A stretch of DNA of 64,000 nt, taken from assembly GCA_020744425.1 (NCBI GenBank), contig JAGMUV010000003.1:1736001-1800000 (forward strand), in the 5' to 3' direction. This DNA is from Dactylonectria macrodidyma. Lineage: Eukaryota; Ascomycota; Sordariomycetes; Hypocreales; Nectriaceae. A program made the position numbers and the translations under genes. How positions within the stretch are numbered: the first letter of the stretch is position 1; every line of letters begins with the position of its first letter. The notes under the pieces are model-generated. The model saw only the letters and a list, made by a program, of their open reading frames with translations. It was not told the origin of the DNA and ran no database searches. Shown here one piece after another: positions 32,805 to 44,437 of this stretch.

Positions 32805-34723
32805 TTAGAACACGGTACCGTCACTCTCAATCAGAATCGGAGGCTCCTTAGTATTAGGCCGGTTGATCTCGGCAATTTCACGACCACCCTGCGGATTGTT
32901 AGCATCTTGTGCTGAGAACCAAGAGGTTTCCGGGCAATATCTTACTCTCCAGCTGCCAGCTTCCAAAAGCTGGGCCAGTGTCAACTCGTGGCCAGCTAAC
33001 TCTGACTTGAGTGTCCGGTTCACGTCTGAACAAAGCCTGTCAAGCAAACCAACTGTCACGCCTCTCCATTCCACAATGACGTCGTCACTGGGCTCAAACA
33101 TAGGCGCAACCTCAACGCCACTAGCGCCCGTACGTCGGCACCAGTCTGCGTAGTGCTGCAGGCCACGCTCAGAATCTTCCTTCTTCAGGGTCAGGACACC
33201 CAAGTCAACAAAGAGACCACCGTTTCGGTACTCGGGTAGGCCGGTAAGCAACTCAGTTCCCGCAAAGTGCATCTTCAGTAGGGACTGCATGGGCTGCATG
33301 AGCGAATAAGTGAGCCACTGAGTAAGCTTGTGGAAAGGAAGAATGGACTCCCACGCGGCGGCATTGGAGTTATTGGGAAAGGCGGAGATTTTGGTGGAGG
33401 AGCCCGGCTGGGGCATGGACTGGCACGGCCAGGCATCGCCGAGGGACACGCCGTTGATGGAAGTTCGGTTTTGCGGCCAGATTGGAGCGAGGCCAGTCAT
33501 CAAAACGTTCCAGAGAACAGGGAGAGGAACAATGAGCACTGAAGAAGCTTGGGTCGAGGGATGGCCAAGGAGATGGTCTGGGCGACAAGTTAGTTAGACG
33601 GCAAGCCGCAGATGGCGCTGCGCAGACTCACCAATCAGCTCTCCGGGACGACCAACGTCACCAAAGTAGTCGGTCTTTTCATTGAGAGCAGTGCTTAACC
33701 TGACGAGCATTTCAGTGCGACCCTCGAGGCCGGCCATTTCGTTGCCGGGCCTCGACTGGAGGCTGGCCGTCAGCTTCTCCAGAGTCAGGGCCCTCAAGCC
33801 CTGCTTATCGACTTGGAACTTGTTGTTGGGGTTTCCAGAAAACAAACCCTATCAGCGAGTCAGCCGCTGCCTTGGGACTACTGCGCGAGTCAGGAGTCAG
33901 GTACTCACAGATTTGAACATTTCCAAGCTCGCCACGGCGATACCCTCTGACCGACGGTACATACGTCCATTCTCGTTGCTCTTGTAGCTCCATTGGGTGC
34001 CAGCTCCAGCATCGAGCAAGACGCTGACGAGGAAAAGGTCAATTAGACGCCGGCAACGCTCAGTGTTGTCGACGGTATCGGGCCAAGTCGAAAGCAGCTG
34101 CGCAATGCGGTCGCGACCACCAACGGCAAAGTGCTGGTATCTTCCGTGTCCTGGAATGCTGGTGAAGGGAGCATCGTAGTCTCTCTGTTGGCGCAATTGT
34201 TAGTGGTAATGCTCGACACCAAGGAATACGGAGGCAAGCGTGGCCAAGCGCTGCGTACAGCGCTGTCGACTGACAACTTGTTGCCGAGCGCATAAGGCAA
34301 ATTGCGCAGCCGTGGTGGAGATACAAGACGTACCTTGATAATGCCAGAAACAAAGGTGACAACGTCGGGAAACTTTTGAATATCGACATCGAAATGCTTG
34401 AGGTCGTTGCGGAAGGCCTTGTCAGTGACGATCTTGCTCCGCTCCCTCACAGCGCCGAGACTTCGCAGATAGCCAGCAGGATCCAGTTGCGGGTCGGGTG
34501 GGCGGGGGAGGTCGATCTTAGGGAGCTTGATTGGCGACATGGGCGTCAATGGAGTCCCAGGTGAGGTGCTCGCGGCCGAGGAGCGGTTGAGCGGGTTGCG
34601 GCTGCCAGCGCCAGGAGGCGACCTCAGGCTGGAAGCGTGCGAGTTGATGCTGGCATTAGACTGAGTGGTGTTGATGGCGGGCTCGGCCTTCGGGGCCTTC
34701 TCTTTGCGAGAGAAGAGGCCCAT
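32805..34723 (-). CDS. URC4: Uracil catabolism protein Urc4 (DUF1688)
   Basis: A DUF1688 protein, known from Lachancea as URC4 and from fission yeast as urg3, required in the fungal URC pathway of uracil degradation; its biochemical step is not settled. Exons 34723-34334, 34184-33909, 33848-33632, 33577-32946 and 32888-32805 give 532 aa. Characteristic stretches include GRYQHFAVGGRDRIAQL, GTQWSYKSNENGRMYRRSEG, GEMFKS/LFSGNPN-type sequence at an exon junction, NRTSINGVSLGDAWPC and FHKLTQWLTYSLMQPM. The N terminus has a fungal Ser/Pro-rich extension. The last intron (32889-32945, 57 nt) is in frame and stop-free, so the continuous frame hides it. No URC1, URC2 or other pathway gene lies in this window. 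Confidence 0.9.
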
Positions 34724-37700
34724 GGTGATTGAGCAGAGGTGGTGTTGGGAGAAGAAAGTGGTGTTTGTATGATTCTGGGTCGATAAGACGCGAAGAGCTC
34801 GACGAGGTAGGTGGGGCTCTCAAGTTCGGACGACAATACGCGGGTCGGACGACGGCGAGGAACGAGTGACGATCAAGCAGGAGTCGAGACGAAGCGAACA
34901 CGGATTGTTGTAGGATCCTTTGCTCTTTGTGGTGAAAGAGAAAAAAAATATGGACGAAAGAATCGTTCTCTGGGCCGAGGATGCAAGGGGGAGGAGGGGA
35001 GGAAACGGAGGGAAGACGGGTGAGCGATTGGAGTCCTTTGGTTTAGGTGAGAGAGTGAGAAGGGGGGCCAGAGGGGATGGGGATAGGCTCAAGCCTCGAA
35101 ACAGGCAGGCAGACACAGCAGACACAGGCGCAGACCTAGCACAGGTTTGACGGGAGACGGGGCGTGGCGCTTTTTCTCGAGGGACCAGAGCTGATGAGCA
35201 GAGGACAGAGAGAGACGGCAGCAACACTCTATCAGAAGGACAGACGAGCAAGACGAACAAGACGAAAGCGATGAGGCGTCAGGGGGGGGGGGACCCTCAA
35301 CTCTCTGCGGGGGTTGAAGCTAGGCCCAACAGCGGCCCAGGCAATGGCTAGGAGGCGCCCGAGCGTCGTTTAGGGCCCCTGGTAGGCGTGGTGGGCGGCG
35401 TAGTGGGCGTTGTGGGTGTAGTGGGTAGGTTGGTAGGTGGTCTAGGGGAGGGAGGCCGAGGTGCTGTAGGGACGGGAAGTACGAATAGGTAGGCACAGTA
35501 GGTCGCCTAATAGTAGGTAGTACCTACATCTGGGCCATGGGCTGGGGAGCAGGCACTGAACTGGACTGGAGAGCAGGTAGGTACCTACCTAGAGGCTAGG
35601 GGAGGGGAGGGTGTGGTTCGGTGGGCGATCATTGTTCAGGGATTATGGCTGGCGGACTAACGCTGGGCGGGCTGCCTGTGGTGCGTGCTTCGCCTGTCTG
35701 TGGTGTGGGCTTTGGGTGCGTGCTGGTCGCAGCTTGGCCGCCTGCTCTACTACGTACTAGCCTTGGGCTCTTTGGCTTGGGCGGCGGACTTTGTTGGGCT
35801 TCGCCGTCTTACTCTCTCTTACACAATTCCTGGTTACGCAAGGTAGGTAGTACGAAGTACATAGCTCAAGACCACCAAGTGCGGAGGAGCTGATGCGAAT
35901 GATGATATTGCTAGGACCAAGCAAATAGTTCACCTTGCTTGGTTCACCGTCGCCTGGCACAGACGCCGCTTGCGTTGCAGGTGGGCTGGGCCTACGCAGT
36001 GCGAGGCGCCGTTAGGGTCCGGTCCAGTGGATGGGCGCTTGTGAGCACGATGCCATGATGATGAGGCTGAATTGACGAGTCCAGAGCCTGAGTCAAGGGT
36101 TTATTGCATGTTTTTATTGATTAATGAACCGGGTCTTGAGTATTTCCGTCCTCGAGTCCGGAGCGAGTATCGCAACTGCAAGCATTCTTGCCTCGTTCCC
36201 TGGGGCTATTTTCAACAAGCAAATATGGGTGGTGGCGTGGATTCACCCGATAGTTTAAATGCAAGCTTACTACGTTGGTACTACGTAGTACCTGTATACG
36301 ACGGGGCTGCCTTTTATGACGGCAAACTTCACGGTAAAGAAAATCAATTTCAGTGACCGATCAAGTAATAAATAGGGAGATAACAATCACAAAAGCAGAA
36401 AGCAAGCAAACACGCCACAGACGCGGACTGCGGAAGTAGCATGACCAAGTCCCATCCATTTCTGGAAGCAGGACTTGTGCCAGGGCGTATTACGCTGAGA
36501 GCGGAACTGTCATAGCTCGCCTGTCCGGCTGCGGGCGGTTGGATGAATTGGGGATGGTTGATGGACGAGGGATGCGATGGGGCTTGCTTGGTTCGATGGG
36601 ATTGCCAGCGCCTGCTGGTACATATTGCGTACATCATCAAGGTACTTCCAGGTTCGCAGTACTACGCGGTATAAGCAGCTGCTAATTACCACGTACGAAC
36701 ACAAATGCTACCGTACGTAGTATATTTGGAAGAGTGAACCCCCAGGGCACCGACTAGAGACGGCTATTGAAGACGGCTATTCCATATTCCAACCCAAGAA
36801 CGGCGGCTGGCCATTTGCGGAGACGGGCCACGGAAATGAGGGACGGGCGAGTCCGAGTCATGAACTTGGCCTCGCTCGACAAGACCAACATCGCCATGCG
36901 GGACGATCGATACGAGCCTCGAACTGTTAGTGCCAAGGGGTCTGCTGATGGCCAAAATGCTAACATGGCAGTCGCATCTTGCACTGAAAAAAAAAAAGAG
37001 AAAAAAGCAACAAGAAAAACACGACAGAGCGCGGGAGACTGACCCGACTTAGCGACGGGATGGGTCCGGAACCGAAGACAGAATCATGGTCCGCTCATTC
37101 ACCCCGTTCCAGTAGGTACTTCGTAGATTTCGGTACGAGGCCCCCAAAGGACGCGGCTTGTCTGACTGGCAGGACTGATGCAACATGTTTTCTTTTCCGC
37201 ATTCCATGTAGGTAGATGCCTGTCATGTGTGCCAGTGATACAGTCAAGACACTTCTTCATCGACCATGCGGTGCAAATGAATATCGAATGCACATGTGCC
37301 TCGGTTCAAAGCCACCGTCCAATTGTAACAAGACAAAGAAGAAAAAAGAAAAGAAAGGCGTCGGACGACGTCAACTCCACAATGAGGGGACGGGGGGATG
37401 AGTGGCATTCGGCATTGTTGTCGAGGTTCGATGAGGTGACAGCGGCAATCACACGCGCTACATGCGATTGTCAGTCAGTGCACTGGGAGCGCAAACAGGA
37501 CGGAAAAAAAAAGAAAAAAAAAGAAAAGAAAAAAGTAAGGACTCGAGCGGGGAAAAGAAACGACGAGTCTTGGCCCCATGATCGAGGACCCTGACAAAGA
37601 AAGCAAGAGATGAAGAAAAAGAACAAGAAGAGGTTGCCTGCGGTAGACCTACTGAACAAGCCAAGCCACCCTTGCCGACGCTGCAAGTATGGTAACGTTA

Positions 37701-38520
37701 GCGGACCTGACCCAAGAAGCTTCAACTTTGATATATGACGAGATGGCTACTACGTAGTATCTATGCACAGTGATAGTTGTTTTCTTTCTTTTGCTTCTAC
37801 GGACCAGGGACCACGTTCTACAGTCATAGATTGTTGACATGACAGCTGACCTGTCAGAATGGTTTCGACCATCGCGGATTGCTTCTTGCTTGGCCTGGTT
37901 TTACCTACCATTTGGTATCATTGATTCAATACATGGGGGCGGAAAGAGCAAAGAAAAAGAAAATAGCTCAATCTGGACGCGAGGAAAGAAACATATCAAG
38001 CATTGGAAAAAAGAATGGACCCGGTCCGGCGCAAGTCACAATGACTGCTTGAAGCATCCAGTGTCAATCATTCCGGTGAGGGATACGGAAGTTCAAGCTT
38101 CGGCTCGATCCGGTTCTGTGAATTACCTAAGCTGTGCCACGGTGTTGGAAACGTATTTCTGTCGATTCTGGAGACATCGCCATCGAGATGGAAGAAATAA
38201 TTAACCCGCGTATGATATAGGTAGCATAGAGCAAGGAAAATTGCCTTTATTGCTGCGTAGATCGTCTGGCTGAGCCTTATGTTCGGTCCCCTTGAAATAT
38301 GTTGTGACCCCTTGTCTATAGGTAGGTATGGAAAGAGTCAGTAGTTGACGTTAGTGCGCCTTGTGTTCATGATGCTTTTTTTTTCTCTAGGTTGTGTGTG
38401 TGCCTGGTACCTTGCATCCATCACATCGTACCCTGGCTTGCATGCACACCACCATCCCACATCGTTCTTAGTGATCCCGTATCCTAGTGATCCCACATCC
38501 CACGGCAGTGTCTCGCTCTC

Positions 38521-38543
38521 ACCAGGCACCAGGCACCAGGCAC
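38521..38543. repeat. ACCAGGC tandem repeat, 3 copies
   Basis: Three perfect 7-bp units ACCAGGC plus two bases of a fourth. Confidence 0.85.
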
Positions 38544-38655
38544 AGATCCAGACCCCGGTCAGTGAAGTCTCACCCAGTGTCTAGCATCTAACAGGTGTAT
38601 CCGGACATTGTATGCGGGTTGAGGCACGACGACCCGGAAAAGGCCTCTCCTCACC

Positions 38656-38658
<3 letters not shown>

Positions 38659-38716
<58 letters not shown>
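38659..38716. repeat. (TC)29 microsatellite
   Basis: An uninterrupted run of 29 TC units. On the minus strand it reads GA repeats, which could form H-DNA or bind GAGA-type factors. It lies in the long gene-free stretch. Confidence 0.95.
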
Positions 38717-38718
<2 letters not shown>

Positions 38719-41700
38719 CCTTGGAAAATGACACCCTGTCGGCCATGGTATCAGGGAGGGAATGGCACTACACAACTGGCAGCTTGATACTATGCAGGAA
38801 CCCACAATTATCTCTCTTCTGCTTTGCTTGTTTTTTTTTTCTTTCTTTCTTCGATAATTCTCTCACCCGCTTTGGCTCCCCTGTTGGCGTGATGTGATTG
38901 ATGTGATTATTGACCGGCGCCCCCCCTTCGCCCCCCTTCCCCGTCCCCGGTCGAACAAGTACATGTCAGTGTGGACAAGGCAGTCCGAGTACTTCGTGCT
39001 TTATAGCGGCATACTACTGCCACAGTAACGTCGGGACAGTCCCGTGCTAAGGAGACAAGTCAGGGGTAACAGCACGTAGTCCGTACAGGGCAACTAGGTT
39101 CTCGCGGATTCGGGCCCCTCGATGCTTCCGAAATCATCAACTTAGTAATTGGGGTACTTCTGTCCAATGGTCACTGAGTCGGGATGACAGGGCCATCTGG
39201 GCAGCATCCTGGGGAGGGATTCGTTGTGCTGATCCTCGGCCGTGCGATGTGTCTGTTCCGGCTTCTTGGTGTCCCGAAATGCAAGTGTTGTGCAGTGTTG
39301 ATCCATTGATCCATGTTCGACGACATGCCGAGTACACTTTAGATCGTATATTGTGCGTGCATACTGTAGGAGCACAGCCTTTCAAACCACCCCCGGTCTT
39401 GCGCCGCACCCGCAATGCGCCTCTGCGGGACCCGCGAGTCGGGCGCACGCACACACCCATGCCATTAGTGGGCTGCTATGGGGGACATGGGCGTTGATGC
39501 TGCAGACATGCCGTGTTGGTGCCCGCGTGTAGGCTAGAAGTTGACTGATATTGGCATTACACTTGGGACTGGGGACAAGAAAGCGTTCTGAAGGCAAAGC
39601 GCGGGAAAAGAAAAAGAGCGTCTACTCCCAACGTGCATACGTAGGTACGTATACTCCGTATATCGAGACATGTCCTTGCTAGCAGCGCCCTCTCCTAATC
39701 AAGTATATTGATGAGTCTGCCAGTCCATTACTCGTACCCACAGGTGGTTCGATGAGCACGAGGCCATCGTTGCCCTCACTGCCGCATGCCGAAGACGCCT
39801 CCGTCGTCCAAGCTCCCCGACTAGTAGGTGTCCAGAGCCTTGTCCCATGGATGGAGGACGATAGACCATCCCGTCGAAGGTTTCCATGTGTCTTCCCTCA
39901 GGGCCCTGCGGACCTTGCATCCATGTTCCCCGAGCCTCCGAGGGGACGAGGAAGCAACAGAATATTTGCCCGTCGTCCGTTGGCGTGGCCATCGTCGATC
40001 CCATGGCGGCGGCCCTCGTTGACTCAATATCACCCTCAAGGATCGCCAGTCCGCTTCAAGCCAAAGTCCCCGACGTTCCCTGCCGGAGGAGGAGTCCGGC
40101 GCATGGGACGACTGCTGGCTCCAGAGCATCGGGCCGGATCGTCTTCCTCCTGCAGACCCGGGTAAGTTGGGTCCGTCTTTGTTTCTCAGGGGGCATCCAT
40201 GGCCTTGCTGGCTGGTTGAGGTTTATGAAGACGAAGTCGCAGTGTCTAAAGGATATGATACTTTAGCATGTGTAGCCACTCTGCTACGCAGTATTCTATG
40301 GTCCTACCTTAGTAGCGGAGTGTGATACTAATAACTCCATCAAACTTTCCAGGCTGATATGATGGAGTGCCCAGCTAACGGATGCTAGCCTACGGAGCAG
40401 AGCAAGCCAGAACAACTTCATCAATCCCCTTACCCGTGATCTAGCCCTTTTCCGGCCTGGTTACGTCCACTGGACTCCCTTCCAGGACAAGGATACAGCG
40501 AGCGGCGTGTTGGATGGATCAATGTTCTCTCCTGTTCCCCAATGTTAGCTTCAACGCTGAGAGCTAAAGGGAGATCTTGGGCTCCCCGGAATGCGAAGAC
40601 CCTCCTCTCGGAAACCCACCGTCAACGCAATATTCGTTCATTCACATCGTAATTAGCCTTGCTTCATTCTTCTTCCGCGCCGTTGCGAGAATCACCCATT
40701 AGCGCCTTGCCCAGCCGACCCCTGGTGCTGAAGATGGCGTATTACTTCTGGTGCTTCTGGCGCTCAGGCCGCCCTTTTTCAACACTCCAACAAGTCAAGA
40801 TGGGGCCTCGATTTGCCTGCGCCATCTCAAGGAGCTTGGACTTGTGGCAGACTCGCAGCCTACTTCGTACTAAAGGCGGTGCAGCATGAACTACTCCGGA
40901 TGGAGATGATGGCATGCTTGCTTTTGCCGCTCTCAGAGTCATTCCGCAGCTCTGCCTGTACCAGCCCTACGAAGCTCAATCTTGCGGTTCAGCACCTACC
41001 TACATGCATGCACGTACATACGTATACTACACAGATTATCATGGCCCGTACAGCCGCCCGTCTCAACGCAGCCCAAGGACAGTACGTAGGAGTGCCGAGG
41101 CTGGAGCTGCCTCCCTACTACGTGAAATACGTAACAAACTGGCTGGTACTTCCCAGTGCCCTGGTCGCCGGCTCCATCTCCGTCCTCCGCATCCCCCAGT
41201 GCCTTCGTCCCATCTCCGGCTTCTCTACCATTTGCACACTGGCAGCATTCCGTACGTATGTACTACTAATTACTATGTACGGACGTGCGAAGTTTTCTCC
41301 ACTCAACTCCCCTGGCACCTCTCTTCTAGCCTTGACCCGGCTATCCGTCTCGTCTCGCCTCATCCTGCCTTGACGACATCTGAACCTTACGCCCAGGGTT
41401 CTCAATTAGCTCGACTCTTCGCCATCCCAGTAGTCCAGCTCTCACTCTCACCACTCCATGTGGTGGCGCCGGCTTTGCTCCCGCTAGGCTTTCGCTAGAC
41501 CTGCCCTGGATACCACCGCCGAGCCCACGCGGATTCGCTCGTAGTGGCACTGTCTTGCATGACTCTCGCACTTCTCAGCGCCAACCGATCAACCACCAAG
41601 CCAGTGCAGCCAGGGTCCCTAAAAGCCAAACTGCGCGCCTGGGCACCCAGATACCCAAGGTAGGGAGGTGGTACTGTACTGGGACAGGGTCCAGGGGCAA

Positions 41701-41944
41701 CCACAGTACGGAGTACCTCACCATGTAGCTCCCCAAGGCAAAGTCGAGGAACAGGATGGACCCATGGAGATGACCATGGCAGATGGATCATGGATCATGG
41801 GTCATGGACCTAGGGTTGCCTGTGAGCACACGGGCCTTCTGGGGTCATGGCTCAAGCTGCCCTGGCAAGAAGCACGACGAGGCGACAACAAGGCGACATG
41901 AAGACACGGAGACGTCCCTTCATCTTCCAGGGACCACGAGGCGA

Positions 41945-41973
41945 CCACGTTTTCCCACGTTTTCCCACGTTTG
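41945..41973. repeat. CCACGTTTTC tandem repeat
   Basis: About 2.9 copies of a 10-bp unit (CCACGTTTTC), the last copy diverging at the end. Confidence 0.8.
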
Positions 41974-42311
41974 GGACCCGGCATGCGCCTTTGTTACCTG
42001 TGCCTGCACCATTGCTATGGCCTCACCTGGCCCGTGTTCACCTTCCATCGACCGAAAGAATGGCCCATCAACCAGCAGCCGGCCCAGCATGATGCCATGA
42101 TGCCATGACAGCCAATGCTTACGAGGTTGTACAGGCGGCTTTCGTCTAGCCAGGCTCTTGAGATGATTCATCCTTCCGTGATATTTCCCAAACGAACAAG
42201 ACATGGCGACAGACAGACAGGCTGAGACATGGCTCGCACGCCCATGATGCCGTTTCACCCTACGGACCAGAACAGACATGCCCCCGACGCCCGTCATCCG
42301 CGGTCGCGGCT

Positions 42312-42338
42312 CGCTTCGACCGCTTCGACCGCTTCGAC
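42312..42338. repeat. CGCTTCGAC tandem repeat, 3 copies
   Basis: Three perfect 9-bp units in the gene-free region. Confidence 0.9.
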
Positions 42339-43102
42339 CAAGACGCCGGTAACCTACTTTCCCAGACTGGGTAAACGTCAAAGGTTCCCCCGGCCTCGGG
42401 TATCCGTCTTGCACTCGTCCGCCGGGAAGCGACATGGCCAGATCAAGCTCGCCATGGCCCCCAGAGGGGAGCATGCGCGCTATATGGGGTCATTCGTGTT
42501 ACGGTACGAGTATCAATTCGCCTGTACGTAGCCATTCGAGTCTACTGTGTGAGTTGAGCTTGGTGGATCTGAGGTGCAGTACTGCTATGAACGTGATGCG
42601 TAGAAATTGTGCGAACAAGGCACATTCCCAATGAGGGTCTTTTAGGATTCACATCAATCCCATCGAATTCACGTGTTCTCTAAAATTTTACCTCCTAGCT
42701 GATTATCACTCACCTGCTTGGACTTTAGCCTTTAAGAAGTTGACATCGTGAGGGTGGCATCCTTGTGGATGTCTCAATACACTGTGTCCAGGACCAATGG
42801 TGATAAAATCTTATACATAATTCTTCCTCTCTTGCATCAATAAGAAAGCTCATCAAGTAAAGCAATAATGATGGCGAAAACAGCGACATACATATAGGCC
42901 CGGCGTCGTACATGCATAGGGTCTTACCACTTCGGCGATTTTGAGCCTTTCAAGGACCTTGATAATCAACCACAAGATGTCTGAACTTTGCCCACCTTAT
43001 TGCCCATTGATAAAAACCTTGTCTATCTGCAAGATATATTTAAACTGAGATCAATTCTTCCACGTCAAACAAAAACTCAGTCGGTTCTTTGCTCCACGTA
43101 CA

Positions 43103-43201
43103 ATGCGTCCCTTCAAGAGCTCCAATACCATCCTTAACATTCTCAACATCGACCAAGTATTCGCCGCAGCTCAGGTCTTTCCTAATCAAATACTAGAGTG
43201 A
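43103..43201 (+). other. Upstream ORF (32 aa) before secreted-protein gene
   Basis: A complete ATG-to-TGA frame of 33 codons beginning MRPFKSSNTIL. It lies 84 bp before the secreted-protein start and about 60 bp after a TATATTTAA element at 43035-43043, so it is probably within the leader of that transcript. It may reduce translation of the main frame. It could instead be a chance frame. Confidence 0.35.
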
Positions 43202-43284
43202 AAACACAAGTCGTATATCCTTTCCTACAAAGGTTACCTCTACGCATGCATGCTACCTATCATCAAAAACACATCACAGACACA

Positions 43285-43920
43285 ATGTCGCGATACCTTC
43301 ACCTCATCACTCTCGCTTACCTCCTTCTTCCAGCGGCGTGCCAGATGATACTCCCTAAAGGCCTCCCTCTTGTGAAGTCCAACTGGAAGTACATCGCCAC
43401 TCCCGTGAACAGCACGAACAGAGACTTTCTTCCTTCTTTGGATAACTGGGAGCTTGGCATTGCTAAGCAGACGGGCAAGTGTGATGGCCAGGCCGTACTC
43501 ATCAGCCCTGCCATGGACGAAGGGTTGGTGTTCTACTCAGATTATAATAAATCCACATTATGGACCGACAAACTCGGCCAGATTCAGCCGCTTTACATTG
43601 CTCCAACCAAGGGACTCACCGCTAAGAACGACGACAACCTTCACCATGTCGAGTTCCCATGCAATACATCGCTAACTACCCGATTCTTCACCAGTCTCAT
43701 GCCCAAGCTATACGCACAAGGTGGCGGGACTTTCTACGTTTGCAACAGAAAGGTCCATAGCATGGCAAAGCCTCAAGTTTTCTATCGGACAACTGATCAG
43801 TTGCCGGAGGGTTGCATCGACATCCATTTATACCCGAAATGCATGGAAGGCATCGATAGGGGGGAGCGAAACCTTGGCTTTTGTTGTGTTGATGTTTTCA
43901 ACGGGAAATGTACAGTATAA
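43285..43920 (+). CDS. Small secreted cysteine-containing protein, unknown function
   Basis: A predicted secreted protein of 211 aa with a clear signal peptide (MSRYLHLITLAYLLLPAACQ). I chose the ATG at 43285 because it puts the signal peptide at the N terminus; the open frame extends upstream to an ATG at 43198. The mature part has eight cysteines, including a CC pair near the C terminus (GFCCVDV) and a final one three residues from the end (KCTV). It contains potential N-glycosylation sites (NST, NKS, NTS). I do not recognise a catalytic motif or family. It stands alone next to an 8.5-kb gene-free stretch, has a TATA-like element about 250 bp upstream, and lacks introns. These traits are common in candidate secreted effectors, but that is only an inference. 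Confidence 0.65.
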   Translation: MSRYLHLITLAYLLLPAACQMILPKGLPLVKSNWKYIATPVNSTNRDFLPSLDNWELGIAKQTGKCDGQAVLISPAMDEGLVFYSDYNKSTLWTDKLGQIQPLYIAPTKGLTAKNDDNLHHVEFPCNTSLTTRFFTSLMPKLYAQGGGTFYVCNRKVHSMAKPQVFYRTTDQLPEGCIDIHLYPKCMEGIDRGERNLGFCCVDVFNGKCTV

Positions 43921-44437
43921 ACAATAATGAGCCCATGGGGACGGCCGTGGGGGAAGACTCTTAGGGGGGTATTGGTGGGTAAGGGTTCGAGACTGAACAC
44001 CTGGTTGGTCCAAGATTGGGATGAGCTCAACGAAGAAGACGAGGATTGGATAGAGTGAAACGTAGCCTAGTTGCATCTGCACATGCTTCCCGAACCCCGC
44101 GGATGAACGAAAGAGGCACGAAAGTGGAAGATGGATAGTAATTATTTTGGCATTGTTTTTCTGTTCAAAACTCCCATGCCGCGAGGCCAGCCCTCAACGA
44201 GATACACCCTTTATGACAATCTTTTATTTCACTCCTACATATACAGTGTTAGTGGGCCTGGGACACGATACAACGAAGGGGGCGTGCGACTGAGAACGTA
44301 CTTGAAGTAATACAAGGCCCCTTTCCTCCACGTGCTCATTTCCTCGGCGTACTCTTGACGCAGATTCTTCCTTAGCCCCAGCAGCGAACGAGACGATGCG
44401 CTTCTGTTTCGATATTGCTTAACGAGATGCACACGTC
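43921..44437. other. Intergenic between convergent genes
   Basis: About 520 bp between the stops of the secreted-protein gene and FAL1; only 3' regions expected and nothing else seen. Confidence 0.5.

Larger units (their letters stand above)
34724..43284. other. 8.5-kb gene-free stretch rich in simple repeats
   Basis: No recognisable gene in 8.5 kb. Open frames are short and overlap on both strands. The first 500 bp are the URC4 promoter. A poly-G run of 11 (35282-35292) and a G-rich stretch with GTGGGCG and GTAGTGGG units (about 35380-35480) follow. Short palindromes such as GTAGGTACCTAC (near 35577) and TACTACGTAGTA (near 36278) recur. Purine-rich A/G tracts occur at about 37320-37660. A long TC microsatellite lies at 38659-38716, and small tandem repeats at 38521, 41945 and 42312. 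The composition is not AT-rich. A non-coding RNA cannot be excluded. Confidence 0.5.

Noticed and set aside
38641..38716. CRISPR-like repetition
   Set aside because: It is a dinucleotide microsatellite with no spacers; CRISPR is not expected in a fungal nucleus.
39752..40165. Overlapping ~100-137-residue frames on both strands in the desert
   Set aside because: Both strands are open because of composition; there is no start context, intron structure or recognisable motif.
41041..41373. Possible small protein starting MARTAARLNAAQ
   Set aside because: It looks mildly protein-like but has no known family and no supporting context; not enough to call.
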